A stretch of 38,152 bases of DNA from Chloroflexota bacterium. Its GTDB lineage: Bacteria; Chloroflexota; Dormibacteria; CF-121. The stretch's first letter is position 1. Every line of letters starts with the position of its first letter. Shown here in pieces: positions 1 to 10,529 of the stretch. Both the position numbers and the translations under genes were made by a program. The stretch covers positions 1-38,152 of the forward strand of contig VBHC01000124.1 in the NCBI GenBank assembly GCA_005889535.1, read 5' to 3'. The notes beneath the pieces are model-generated. The model had not been told where the DNA came from, did no database searches, and saw only the letters and a list, made by a program, of their open reading frames with translations.

Positions 1-474
1 GACATCCTCCGGGCGCAGGTCGAAGCCGGCACCCCGCTCGGCGTCCGGGTAAGGGCCTACCTCGACCGTGGAGAGCTGGCCCCTGACAGCCTGGTCATCG
101 ACATCATCCGGCACCGCCTCTCGGACGCGGATACACTCCGGGGATTTATCCTCGACGGTTTCCCGAGAACAGTCCGCCAGGCCCAGGCGCTCGATGCGCT
201 GCTGACCGAGCTCGACCGGCCGCTCGACGCGGTCCTGTATCTGCAGGTCGACCGGCAGTCCCTGCTCGACCGGCTCGGCCACCGCGCCGAGATCGACCAG
301 CGCAGCGATGACCGCCCCGAAGTGATTGCTCACCGGATCGACGTTTTCCTCAACCAGACGGCGCCATTGATCGACTATTACCGTCAGCAGAGCAAGCTCA
401 GGCTGATCGATGGGAGGCAGCCCGCGGAACAGGTCGCCGCCGCCATCGACGCTCTGGTCGGCTCGCTCCCCTAG
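1..474 (+). CDS. adk: Adenylate kinase, 5'-truncated by the window edge
   Basis: This is the C-terminal 157 residues of adenylate kinase, the cytoplasmic enzyme interconverting AMP + ATP and two ADP. The frame is open from base 1 and ends in TAG at 472-474. The family signature DGFPRT, which contributes to nucleotide binding, lies at residues 51-56 of the visible part. The region after it (RLGHRAEIDQRSDDRPEV) is a short LID without the zinc-binding Cys residues or the roughly 30-residue insertion of long-form enzymes. The DDRPE and APLIDYY segments are typical of the family. The N-terminal P-loop half lies outside the window. The next gene on this strand is lon, 84 bases downstream, with an inverted repeat between them. 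Identification is firm; only the start is missing. Confidence 0.93.
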   Translation, partial: DILRAQVEAGTPLGVRVRAYLDRGELAPDSLVIDIIRHRLSDADTLRGFILDGFPRTVRQAQALDALLTELDRPLDAVLYLQVDRQSLLDRLGHRAEIDQRSDDRPEVIAHRIDVFLNQTAPLIDYYRQQSKLRLIDGRQPAEQVAAAIDALVGSLP

Positions 475-480
475 CTGTCG

Positions 481-496
481 TTTGGCGCCCGCCAAA
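481..496. repeat. Perfect 7-bp inverted repeat between adk and lon
   Basis: TTTGGCG at 481-487 and CGCCAAA at 490-496 are exact reverse complements separated by two bases. It sits 7 bases after the adk stop and 62 bases before the lon ATG. No T-run follows, so it is a poor intrinsic terminator. The symmetry and position fit an operator for a dimeric regulator of lon. It does not match the CIRCE (HrcA) or HAIR (HspR) consensus known to me. Confidence 0.5.
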
Positions 497-543
497 TTGG
501 GCATAAACGAAACATCTTGCGGGTTGTTCCCGACGAGAACACT

Positions 544-550
544 GAGGAGA
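544..550 (+). promoter_or_regulatory. Ribosome binding site of lon
   Basis: GAGGAGA lies 8 bases upstream of the ATG at 559. This decides the lon start in favour of ATG 559 over the in-frame TTG at 517. Confidence 0.7.
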
Positions 551-558
551 AGCAACAA

Positions 559-2895
<2,337 letters not shown>

Positions 2896-2919
2896 CCTCG
2901 CCGAGGCCGTCCTCCGTCT

Positions 2920-3309
2920 GTGAGCCGGGCATTCGTCAAGGAAGGCGATGGCGCGGTCAGCGGTTCGGCGATCGATCGCTTCTACCAGGGTGTGCTCGGT
3001 CTCAGCGATTCGGCCCGGGCACTGATTGCGAAGCGGCAGCAGCAGGCCTGGCTGCAGGCCAGCGACCAGGTCGAGCGTGCGCGTGAGGCGGCGCGCAGCG
3101 CGCTCGGTGTCGACTCCTATCGCGAGATCCTCGAGGCCGCTGCCGAGCGAGCCGGGGATCCGCCGCAGAGTCCGACCTGGTGGGCTACCGGCGATGCGGC
3201 AACCGGCCTGGCAACGCGGCGACGGCTGACCCCCGAGCAGTTCCTGACACTGGTCGCACCGCTCTCCGTTGCGCTGCCGTGGTTGAAGGACGCAGCCGGC
3301 CAGAGCTAA
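2920..3309 (+). CDS. Hypothetical protein, 129 residues
   Basis: I do not recognise this protein. It begins at GTG 2920, 24 bases after the lon stop, and ends in TAA. Codon third positions are strongly G/C, as in neighbouring genes, which supports real coding. The predicted chain is soluble. It has an amphipathic helical N-terminal half rich in Gln, Arg and Ala (about residues 15-65) and a Pro/Trp-containing middle (SPTWWATGD). A short hydrophobic end follows (FLTLVAPLSVALPWL). There is no signal peptide, zinc site or membrane segment. No clear Shine-Dalgarno site precedes the GTG, so it may be translated by read-on from lon. Co-transcription with lon is likely from the spacing, but no function can be inferred. 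Confidence 0.6.
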   Translation: MSRAFVKEGDGAVSGSAIDRFYQGVLGLSDSARALIAKRQQQAWLQASDQVERAREAARSALGVDSYREILEAAAERAGDPPQSPTWWATGDAATGLATRRRLTPEQFLTLVAPLSVALPWLKDAAGQS

Positions 3310-3318
3310 CTAAGAACC

Positions 3319-3357
3319 AATGACGTCCATCAGGGCCATAGGTGACTGACCGTCATT
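3319..3357. repeat. Inverted repeat between convergent genes
   Basis: AATGACG (3319-3325) and CGTCATT (3351-3357) are reverse complements around a 25-base loop. They span the gap between the 129-residue gene and the C26 peptidase gene; the right arm contains the latter's stop codon. It could help end transcription in both directions, but the long loop and lack of a T-run make this weak. Confidence 0.3.
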
Positions 3358-4072
3358 CACCTGCGGCGCGCGCGAAGCCGCTGAAGAGACGCTGGACCCA
3401 GGGCAGCTGATCGACTTCTTCGGGATGCCATTGCACCGCGATCAGAAAGCGCCGGTCGTCGGACTCCAGCGCTTCGATGATGCCGTCGTCGGATTTCCCG
3501 GTCGCTCGCAGCCGCGACGCCACGGACTTTACGGCCTGGTGATGAAGGCTGTTCACCTCGATGCTGGTCTCATCGATCAGTTGCGCCAGCCGCGAGTCGG
3601 GGTCGAGCCGAACGCGGTGGATCAACGCGGTCCTGGCACGGCCGTCGGCGTCCGAATGCTCGACGCTCGTGACCCCCTGGTGATGCAGGTCCTGGAAGAG
3701 GCTGCCGCCCAGCGCGACGTTCAGCAATTGCTGGCCGCGGCAGATTCCCAGCGTCGGCAAGTCGTCGTCAAAGGCCCAGCGGGCGAGCGTTAATTCAGTT
3801 CGATCGCGCTCCGGCTCGACGACGTTGAGATTGTCGATAGGCTGCTCGCCGTACTCCTCGGGCGCGACATCGGCCCCACCGGGAAACACGATCCCGTCCA
3901 GCCGGTCGTAGATGGCGCGCAGCCGATCAAGATCATGGATTAGCGGAATGAGCACCGGGGCGCACCCGGCCGCCGTCAGGGCGCGCACGTAACTCTGGTT
4001 GATACCAAAGCGGGCTGGCTTCACACCCGCCGGTATGGCAAGGGTCGGCAGACCCACCAGGGGATTCGCCAT
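3353..4072 (-). CDS. Class I glutamine amidotransferase-like gamma-glutamyl hydrolase (peptidase C26, PuuD type)
   Basis: A 239-residue cytoplasmic enzyme of the peptidase C26 family, whose members hydrolyse gamma-glutamyl bonds (gamma-glutamyl-GABA, related amides or folyl-polyglutamates). The family features are all present: FPGGADVAPEEYGE at about 63-76, the nucleophile elbow GICRGQQ with Cys111, and the His216-Glu218 pair in VQWHPEE. The catalytic triad therefore looks intact. The ATG at 4072 directly abuts the tldE stop (4073-4075) with no intergenic base, so it is the last gene of a tldD-tldE-C26 transcription unit. The exact substrate cannot be read from sequence. No puuA-like glutamyl-putrescine synthetase is nearby, so a putrescine pathway role is not supported. 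The TldD/TldE context points more to peptide or gamma-glutamyl peptide turnover. Confidence 0.88.
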   Translation of the reverse strand: MANPLVGLPTLAIPAGVKPARFGINQSYVRALTAAGCAPVLIPLIHDLDRLRAIYDRLDGIVFPGGADVAPEEYGEQPIDNLNVVEPERDRTELTLARWAFDDDLPTLGICRGQQLLNVALGGSLFQDLHHQGVTSVEHSDADGRARTALIHRVRLDPDSRLAQLIDETSIEVNSLHHQAVKSVASRLRATGKSDDGIIEALESDDRRFLIAVQWHPEEVDQLPWVQRLFSGFARAAGE

Positions 4073-5416
4073 TCAACTCGTGAAGGTGAAGGCCTTGAGC
4101 CGGAGTGCTGGCACGCGCGTGGCCCCAAGATACTCGCCGATCTGCAGCTTGGTCGTGCGGCTCAATGCCACGGTCCCATCGAGCGCAGCGAGGATACTCT
4201 GCGTAAAGCGAAGATCCTTCACTGGCCGGGTGATCCGGCCGTTCTCGATGAGGAATGTGCCTTCGCGCGTCATGCCGGTAATGATGGACGCTTTGGGATG
4301 CACGATGCGCACGTACCAGAACCGCGTCACCCAGATACCCCGCTTGATGTCACTCACGAGTTCCGCCTTGGCGGTGGTCCCCGGCTGCATGAACAGGTTG
4401 ACGGCGAAGGGTCCTTCGGTGTTGGGCGCCGGCAGGCCATGACCCGTCGACTGGCGACCTGCCCGGGTCGCGGTCTGCATGTCGTAGACGAGCCCGCTGG
4501 CGACCCCGCGAGTGATGAGGTCCACCCGCTGCTTGGGCACGCCCTCGAAGTCGAACGCCGCCGGCAGGCCAGTCCGATCGAGACCGTCGTCCCAAATGCT
4601 GACCTGCTGGCCAGTGATCTTTTCGCCCAGCCGCATGAAGCTGCGCTCTTCCTGGGCAGCCAGGGCGCTGAACCCCATGAAGCTCATGAACTCCAGCATC
4701 TCGGCCACGGCGTATTCCTCGAGTATCACCTCATAGTCCCCCGGTTCGACCGGCCGCGCGTTCTGGTTGCGCTGCGCCTTGTCGATGACCTCGCTGGCCA
4801 GCTCGTTCTTGTCCAGTTCCGAAACGTCGATCGCCCCGCGATCCGCATAGCCTGAGCCGGCGTCGCCCATCACGACCGAATTCACGGTCGCCTGGGTGGA
4901 GTGCTGATGGTGGAAGACACCGAGCGAGTTCGCAATCGCGAGCTGCCCGGCGCTGGTGCTGAAGGCGCCGAAGGCCTTGAGGCCGGCGCGGCCCGCCTGA
5001 ACACAGATCGCCTCGACGAAGTCGGCCCGTTCTTCCGGCGTGGCGGCCGCCGTGCCATCGGACCACGCCTCGACCGGCCGGACGGGCGCCGGCCCGGGCA
5101 CCGGCACGACCTCGCTCTTCGGTTGCAGGTCGGCGATGGCGACGGCCCGCTTGAGGACATCTGCAGCTGCCGCCTCGTTCATCTGGTTGATCGACGCCAC
5201 CCCTGTCTTGCCATCCTTGACGGCCCGAACCCGGACGTTGACGTTGCGCTCCGCGACATTCTGATGAATCCCGTTGTTGGCGAACCGGGTGAGCGCGCTG
5301 TCCCACTCGGTCAACATCACTTCCGTCTGCTGCGCCGGTGAGCGCTCGAGCAGGGTCTGCATGAAGCGCTTGAGTTCGCCCTGGTCCGTGAGGCGAGCAA
5401 CTTCCATGCTTTTCAT
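4073..5416 (-). CDS. tldE: Metallopeptidase-family subunit TldE/PmbA
   Basis: TldE (PmbA) forms a heteromeric protease with TldD that trims unfolded peptides, including microcin B17 leader peptides and the CcdA antitoxin in E. coli. The 447-residue chain shows the family course, including the C-terminal GIWVTRF...GTFLIENGRITRPVKDLRF region. It lacks the HExxxH site found in TldD, as expected of this partner. The start is ATG 5416, whose bases overlap the tldD TGA as ATGA, giving translational coupling. A second ATG at 5407 is possible. A longer open frame reaching 5530 would run over tldD and is not credible. The C26 peptidase gene follows with no gap. Subunit identity is firm; the peptide substrate is unknown. 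Confidence 0.92.
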   Translation of the reverse strand: MKSMEVARLTDQGELKRFMQTLLERSPAQQTEVMLTEWDSALTRFANNGIHQNVAERNVNVRVRAVKDGKTGVASINQMNEAAAADVLKRAVAIADLQPKSEVVPVPGPAPVRPVEAWSDGTAAATPEERADFVEAICVQAGRAGLKAFGAFSTSAGQLAIANSLGVFHHQHSTQATVNSVVMGDAGSGYADRGAIDVSELDKNELASEVIDKAQRNQNARPVEPGDYEVILEEYAVAEMLEFMSFMGFSALAAQEERSFMRLGEKITGQQVSIWDDGLDRTGLPAAFDFEGVPKQRVDLITRGVASGLVYDMQTATRAGRQSTGHGLPAPNTEGPFAVNLFMQPGTTAKAELVSDIKRGIWVTRFWYVRIVHPKASIITGMTREGTFLIENGRITRPVKDLRFTQSILAALDGTVALSRTTKLQIGEYLGATRVPALRLKAFTFTS

Positions 5417-6855
5417 TTCAGGATCCCGACCTTGACGTTCTGAAACCGCGCGGGCGCGGCGCCGTGCGCCACGTGGGCGACCTGCGGTGGCTGTCCCTTG
5501 CCGCAGTTCGCGAGTCCCCAGACCCGCCACTCGGACGTGCCGGCTACGGCATCGCAGGAGTTCCAGAATTCGGGGGTGATCCCAGCGTAGGTCGCATTCT
5601 TGAACATCCGGCCGCGCTTGCCATCGACGATCTCATAGGCCAGCTGGGTGCCGAACTGGAAGTTGAGCCGCTTATCGTCGATGCTCCAGCTCCGGTTGGT
5701 CTCCATGTAGACGCCGTCTTTCGTCTCGGCGATCATCTGCTCCAGCGTTGCATCGCCCGGCTGCAGGCTGACGTTGGTCATCCGGATCAGCGGAATTCGG
5801 TTCCAGCCATCGGCTCGCATCGTGCCATTGCTCTGCTGGCCGAGCACGCTGGCGGTTTCCCTCGACGTGAGGTAGCCGACGAACAAGCCTTCCTGGATCA
5901 GAAAAGATCGTTGCGCGGGAACCCCCTCATCATCCCAACCAAACGTTCCCAGCCCGGTCGGCGTCAACGCATCGGCCGTGATGGTGACCCTGGGAGAGCC
6001 ATAGCGCAGGTGGTTCAGCTTCTCGGGAGTCATGAAGCTGGTCCCGGCATAGGCCGCCTCCATGCCGAAGACACGGTCCAGTTCCGTCGGATGGCCGCAG
6101 GACTCGTGAACCTGGAGCGCGACCTGGCTGGCGTCGAGGATCAGCGTCTTGACGCCACTCGGGCACTGGGGCGCGGAGAGCAAGGCGACCGCCTCTTCGC
6201 CAATCCGTTGCCCGTGCCGGTCGAGTTGCAGCGCCGTGACGTACTCGTAGCCGCCCGCTCCCTGGTGCCGGCCGAAGGAATTCGGATAGGACCGGTTCTG
6301 AACCTCCTCCGGCGAGGTCGCCGTCGCCTCGATGCCGGCACCGCTCTCGAAGAGCTCTTGCTCGGTGAAGGCGCCGTCCGTCGATGCAAAGACTTTCTTC
6401 TGCCGGATGAACTCCATCGAGCCTTCGCGGATGGTCACGCCCTTCACGGATCCCATCGCCTGATCGGCACGCAGCAAGAGTTCGACCTTCTCGCTCAGCG
6501 GCACACTGAACGGATCGCGCTCGACCGGCGTTCGATAGCGACCCCGCGAGGTAACGGGCGGCCCCAGATCAACCGGCACCGTGCGGGCGCGGGCGCTGGC
6601 CCGGGCGATCCGAATCGCGCGGCCGACGACCTCCCCGACTTCGTCCTTGTCGAGCCGGGCGCTGCCGGCGAATCCCCAGGCGCCATCGACGAGCACCCGA
6701 ACGCCAAGCCCTTCGCTGGCGTCATCGGAAACCGCCGCCAGCTGGCCGTTCTTCACCGTAATGTCCTGTTGAATGCGCTCGTCGAGGCGCACGTCGGCGT
6801 AGCTCGCCCCCTTCAGCTGCGCCGCGTTGAGGGCGGCGTCCGCTAGATCTTTCAT
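5413..6855 (-). CDS. tldD: Metalloprotease TldD
   Basis: TldD is the catalytic, zinc-dependent half of the TldD/TldE protease. The 480-residue protein has the expected HExxxH motif as HESCGH at residues 250-255, in QVHESCGHPTELDRV, followed by the conserved AYAGTSFMTPEKL and DDEGVPAQRSFLIQEG regions. It overlaps tldE by ATGA. The start is ATG 6855; a hexamer TAATCT at 6863-6868 lies only 7 bases upstream and no Shine-Dalgarno site is visible, so the mRNA may be leaderless. The upstream gene on the same strand ends 45 bases away. The set with two peptide-binding lipoproteins upstream suggests peptide processing, but no RiPP precursor or biosynthetic enzyme is present to define a client. Confidence 0.95.
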   Translation of the reverse strand: MKDLADAALNAAQLKGASYADVRLDERIQQDITVKNGQLAAVSDDASEGLGVRVLVDGAWGFAGSARLDKDEVGEVVGRAIRIARASARARTVPVDLGPPVTSRGRYRTPVERDPFSVPLSEKVELLLRADQAMGSVKGVTIREGSMEFIRQKKVFASTDGAFTEQELFESGAGIEATATSPEEVQNRSYPNSFGRHQGAGGYEYVTALQLDRHGQRIGEEAVALLSAPQCPSGVKTLILDASQVALQVHESCGHPTELDRVFGMEAAYAGTSFMTPEKLNHLRYGSPRVTITADALTPTGLGTFGWDDEGVPAQRSFLIQEGLFVGYLTSRETASVLGQQSNGTMRADGWNRIPLIRMTNVSLQPGDATLEQMIAETKDGVYMETNRSWSIDDKRLNFQFGTQLAYEIVDGKRGRMFKNATYAGITPEFWNSCDAVAGTSEWRVWGLANCGKGQPPQVAHVAHGAAPARFQNVKVGILK

Positions 6856-6862
6856 GGTTAGA

Positions 6863-6868
6863 AGATTA
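6863..6868 (-). promoter_or_regulatory. Putative -10 box for leaderless tldD transcript
   Basis: TAATCT on the minus strand ends 7 bases before the tldD ATG, which puts the expected transcription start at or next to the A of ATG. No convincing -35 hexamer is visible. Confidence 0.4.
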
Positions 6869-6900
6869 GCGAGGGCGCAGGCCGAGCCGCGTTTCGCGCG

Positions 6901-8736
6901 CTACTGGTTGATGTACCAATCGGCGGCCTGGCTCATCCACCAGAATTCGTTGCCCTTGTAACCGCCAAGTTTTTTGTTGTAGGCTTCGACGTCCACTGCC
7001 TGGTAAAGGGGAATCTCGGGGATGAGATCCGCCAGCCGGCGCTGCGCGGCAATGTATTTGTCCTTCCGTTCCGACAGCCTGACCGAGAGGCGGGCCTGGT
7101 CGAGCGCCTGGTCGAGTTGCGGGTCACTGATATACGTCGTGTTCTGACCGGCGCAGCCATTGACATCCGTCGGGATCTGCGAGCTGTGGTAGGCCGTGTA
7201 GGCCAGCGCGTCCGGCTCGGCCGGGTAAGCGTAATTGTTTGTGTACATTGCCAGGTCGAAGTTGTGACTGTAGATGATGCCGCCGCTGGTACAGGATCCG
7301 AACATCCGGCTCGATGGGACATTGGCAAACGGTTTGATGATCTCGATGCCAATGCCCTGCAGGTCGGAGGCGATCACAACTTCCTGCTCTTCGCGTAGGG
7401 GCAGGGTGGTAGTGATCAGGTGAAGTTGCACACAGCGCCCCTGCGGATCCGTGCGAAACCCCTTGCAGTCGCCCGAGTCCTGGAGTTTGTAGCCGGCATC
7501 GTCGAGCAGCTTGTTTGCCGCGGCCGGGTCGTACGGGCTGTGTTTCGCATTTGGGTCGAGGCACCAGGCGCCGGTTTGAATGCACATCCAGGCATCGGGC
7601 GGCACCACCGTCTTGCCCAGCAGCAGTGTGTCGACGATCTTCTGGCGATCGATGCCCATCAGAATGGCTTTTCGAAGTGTCACATCCTTCAGGAACGTAT
7701 TGTGCAGATTGATGTCGAGGTGCTCCGACGCGCTGTCCAGGATGGTTACGGTGGTGACGTCGCTCAGTCGCGACAGCGGCGGCAACAGCGACGGACGGAG
7801 GTCCAGTCCCATATCAATCGTGTTGGTCCGCAGCTCGTTGAGCTCCTGGTTGGCATCGGTGTCGAACTTGACTCGGATCTCATTCAGGTAGGGACGGCCG
7901 CCGCCGCCCCACCAGTGAGGATTGCGAACCAGCGTCAGATGGTCCCCGGTTACCCACTCCTTGAACATGAACGGCCCGGTGCCGACCATCACCTTGTCCA
8001 GGGTGTCCGAACCGCTATAGCCGCCCGGAATGTTGACCGTGACCTTGTCGTGGGTGATGTCGCCGGTTTGCGCCCAGACCTGCTGCAACAAGTGATCCGG
8101 CAGGATGCCGTACGGTCCGCTTCCTAGCGTGAGGTAGGCGGCGTAGACGATGTGGAAGTGCACCGTCGCCGTGTAGTCGTCGGGGGTATCGACACCTTCC
8201 ACCTGGTCCCAGCCACTGGTCGACACCAGTGGCGTCGGGTTCTTCTCGCGGTACTTGAGCCACCAGAATTCAAAGGTCGCCTTGACGTCCTTGGAGGTGA
8301 AGGCAACTCCGTCATGCCACTTGACGCCGTGGCGAAGCTTCCAGGTGACGTCCATCTTGTCGCCGCTGACCTTGACGCCGCCGTTTTCGAGGGTGGGGAC
8401 TTGCGTGGCCAGCTCCGGCACCCAGTAGTCAGACAGCTTGGGGTTGCTCGGCAGCGGGTCCTGATTCGCCTTAACCGTGAGCAAACCCTCCATGGCCGGG
8501 TTGACGTAGGCGCAGGCATGTGAGGCAGCGGCCGTGATGTTGCAGGAAAGCAGGCTGTCCTGCTCCTGCCATGACGCAACGGTGACTTTACCGCCGGGCT
8601 TGATCGGCGTCGTGTTCGTGCTATTCCCCGGGGAGCAGGCGACCAGCAACACCAGGCCGGAAGCTCCGAGCACAGACAGCCTCAGCCTCCATCGGGGGCG
8701 GCGATGCCGGGTGATGGCGCTGATATCGGGCAGCAT
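6901..8736 (-). CDS. Family 5 ABC transporter substrate-binding lipoprotein (peptide type)
   Basis: A roughly 611-residue solute-binding protein of the SBP_bac_5 family, which binds oligopeptides or similar solutes outside the membrane. The N-terminus has an Arg-rich segment (RHRRPRWRLRL), a hydrophobic run and the lipobox LLVAC, so it is probably lipid-anchored. Family hallmarks include WKLRHGVKWHDGVAFTSKDV and GTGPFMFKEWV. Besides the lipobox Cys there are eight cysteines, an unusual number for the family and possibly four disulfides. I chose ATG 8736; an in-frame TTG at 8757 is the alternative. A good promoter-like pair (TTGACC, 18 bases, TAGAAT) lies at 8735-8764 but its -10 overlaps this ATG, so the start is not settled. 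No permease or ATPase genes are in the window. A second SBP lies 68 bases upstream. Confidence 0.9.
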   Translation of the reverse strand: MLPDISAITRHRRPRWRLRLSVLGASGLVLLVACSPGNSTNTTPIKPGGKVTVASWQEQDSLLSCNITAAASHACAYVNPAMEGLLTVKANQDPLPSNPKLSDYWVPELATQVPTLENGGVKVSGDKMDVTWKLRHGVKWHDGVAFTSKDVKATFEFWWLKYREKNPTPLVSTSGWDQVEGVDTPDDYTATVHFHIVYAAYLTLGSGPYGILPDHLLQQVWAQTGDITHDKVTVNIPGGYSGSDTLDKVMVGTGPFMFKEWVTGDHLTLVRNPHWWGGGGRPYLNEIRVKFDTDANQELNELRTNTIDMGLDLRPSLLPPLSRLSDVTTVTILDSASEHLDINLHNTFLKDVTLRKAILMGIDRQKIVDTLLLGKTVVPPDAWMCIQTGAWCLDPNAKHSPYDPAAANKLLDDAGYKLQDSGDCKGFRTDPQGRCVQLHLITTTLPLREEQEVVIASDLQGIGIEIIKPFANVPSSRMFGSCTSGGIIYSHNFDLAMYTNNYAYPAEPDALAYTAYHSSQIPTDVNGCAGQNTTYISDPQLDQALDQARLSVRLSERKDKYIAAQRRLADLIPEIPLYQAVDVEAYNKKLGGYKGNEFWWMSQAADWYINQ

Positions 8737-8764
8737 TCTACGAGCGGTTACCGGCAAGGGTCAA
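8735..8764 (-). promoter_or_regulatory. Sigma-70-like promoter upstream of the first SBP gene
   Basis: On the minus strand, TTGACC (8759-8764) and TAGAAT (8735-8740) are separated by 18 bases. This is the best two-box promoter in the window. Its -10 overlaps the ATG at 8736, so either the promoter is spurious or translation starts further downstream. Confidence 0.4.
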
Positions 8765-8803
8765 CGAAAGATCGCCTTTTCTAAGATTGCCTAACAAGGC
8801 CGC

Positions 8804-10471
8804 TCAATCCATCCACCAGTCGGCCGCATTCCACAACGTCGTATCGGGCGCAGGGTTGGGTGCGACATTGTGCAGATGCGGGCTGGCCAGGACGACGAGC
8901 ACCCGCTCGAACAGCGGCAGTTCGAAGCCGAGGCGTGCGTAGGCTCGCTCGAACGCGGCATACGACCGGGCGCGCTCGACGGTGTTCAGTGAGCTGCGTC
9001 CCCGGTCGAGGTTGCGGTCGAGATCCGGACTGCTGAAGCGACCGAAGTTCGATCCGCGACCCTGGTTCTGGTCAGATGGGATTTGCGATGAGTGCTCGAG
9101 CGGATAGACACCGTCCGGGTCAGGCCCGGTGCTCCAGGTCCACAGCCCGGCCTCGAACTGGCCGCGTTCGAGCAGCCCACCCTCGGCATAGCCGCTGAAC
9201 AGCTCGCTGGGGTGTGCCTGCGTGGCACTGACCTCGGCACCGAGTTTGCGCCACTGCGCGATCAGGTCGTCGCGAACACCGTCGCGGAGCGGACTGCCCA
9301 GCGCGGTGACCAACTGGAAACTCAAGCGCCGCCCCTTCTTGCTGCGAACGCCGTCCGCCCCGGTCGACCAACCATCGCCATCGAGCAACTTTCGCGCGCC
9401 ACTCAGGTCGTAATCGAGTGCCACGTCGGGATCGTGAAATTGGACCAGGGCTGTCGGAATCGGTGAGTTGGCCAGCTGGGCCTGGTCGTGGAAGAACTTC
9501 TTCACGATGGCGGGCCGGTCGATCGCCTGCCGCAGCGCTTGCAGGAGCACCGGATCGTTTTTCCAGAGCGGGGACTGACCGGTCAGTGGATTCGGATCCG
9601 CCTGGTTGAAGGTGACCTGTTCGTAGGCAAGCTGCGATCGTCGTTGCACGGTCATGGCCCCGGTGTTCGAGAGCGTGGCGAGCTGGTCGTCGGGAAGTTC
9701 CAGCGCGAGGGCAACCTGTCCGCTGCGGGCGGCCGCCAGCAACTGCCCCGCCTCGGGATAGATCTTGTAGACCACACTGTCCAGGTGGGGCCGGCGCCCC
9801 GGCCGTCCCTGCGACCAGGCGTCATTCCGCACCAGGGTGATGTGGCCGTCGGGAACGAGCTCCGAGATCTTGAAGGGGCCGCTGACGACGTCCGGACGGG
9901 CCCAGAAGGGGTCCCCGGGCAGCTGTTCCGGCGGGACGGCAGCAAGACGGTGCTGTGGCAGGATGGCAGGAAACAGCGTCAGGTACTTCGGATAGACCCG
10001 GTCGAAGTGGAGGGTGAAGCGCTGCGGGTCATGAATGTCGATCCGCGAGATCGCGGCGTAGCCGTCCGGTGAGAGAACGCCCTGCACCTTGGGGTTCACG
10101 ATCACTCGCCAGGTGAACGCCACGTCGTCAGCCGTCAAGGGCTGGCCGTCCGACCAGCGGAGCGAGGGCCGCAGGCGGTAGGTGACGTCCATGACCCCGG
10201 TGGCGTGGTTCCACGCCACGTCGCCGTTCTGGAGCGTCGGCACCCGCTGCACCAGGTCCGCGACGGGTTGCAGGTTGGTATCAAACCGCACCAGGCCGGC
10301 GTAGAGCAGGGAGTCGACCTGCGCGGCCGGTACCTCTTCGTTGAAGAGTGGCGAGAAGTTTGTCGGACTCTCCCAGTCGCCCACCACCAGGGTGCCGCCT
10401 TCGTGACGCGCGGGCTCCGGCCGGTAGGGCGCCGGCAGCGGGCTGGCACTGCCAAGCGGGAGTCCCTGCAC
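8804..10471 (-). CDS. Family 5 ABC transporter substrate-binding lipoprotein, start codon unclear
   Basis: A second SBP_bac_5 solute-binding protein. From GTG 10471 it has 555 residues and shows YRLRPSLRWSDGQPLTADDVAFTWRV and SGPFKISELVPDGHITLVRN, standard for the family. The coding frame clearly continues upstream of 10471: the preceding codons give SRAALLALALPLIVGCSSLP, a textbook lipoprotein signal peptide with the lipobox Cys at 10487-10489. No ATG, GTG or TTG exists in that extension; the only plausible position is ATA at 10538-10540, overlapping the end of the SHOCT gene by 11 bases. The real protein is therefore probably about 578 residues from 10540, with a non-canonical start or a base difference. 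Function as a peptide-type binding protein is well supported; the ligand is unknown. Confidence 0.88.
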   Translation of the reverse strand: MQGLPLGSASPLPAPYRPEPARHEGGTLVVGDWESPTNFSPLFNEEVPAAQVDSLLYAGLVRFDTNLQPVADLVQRVPTLQNGDVAWNHATGVMDVTYRLRPSLRWSDGQPLTADDVAFTWRVIVNPKVQGVLSPDGYAAISRIDIHDPQRFTLHFDRVYPKYLTLFPAILPQHRLAAVPPEQLPGDPFWARPDVVSGPFKISELVPDGHITLVRNDAWSQGRPGRRPHLDSVVYKIYPEAGQLLAAARSGQVALALELPDDQLATLSNTGAMTVQRRSQLAYEQVTFNQADPNPLTGQSPLWKNDPVLLQALRQAIDRPAIVKKFFHDQAQLANSPIPTALVQFHDPDVALDYDLSGARKLLDGDGWSTGADGVRSKKGRRLSFQLVTALGSPLRDGVRDDLIAQWRKLGAEVSATQAHPSELFSGYAEGGLLERGQFEAGLWTWSTGPDPDGVYPLEHSSQIPSDQNQGRGSNFGRFSSPDLDRNLDRGRSSLNTVERARSYAAFERAYARLGFELPLFERVLVVLASPHLHNVAPNPAPDTTLWNAADWWMD

Positions 10472-10529
10472 CGAAGGCAGTGAGCTGCAGCCGACGATCA
10501 GCGGCAGCGCCAGCGCGAGGAGCGCGGCT

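Noticed and set aside
475-558. CIRCE or HAIR heat-shock operator before lon
   Set aside because: The palindrome found there does not match TTAGCACTC-N9-GAGTGCTAA or CTTGAGT-N7-ACTCAAG.
5417-5530. N-terminal extension of TldE
   Set aside because: It overlaps the tldD C-terminus; the ATGA junction at 5413-5416 is the natural start.
3353-6855. RiPP biosynthetic cluster around TldD/TldE
   Set aside because: No cyclodehydratase, radical SAM or lanthipeptide gene and no precursor-like small ORF is nearby; TldDE is widespread outside such clusters.
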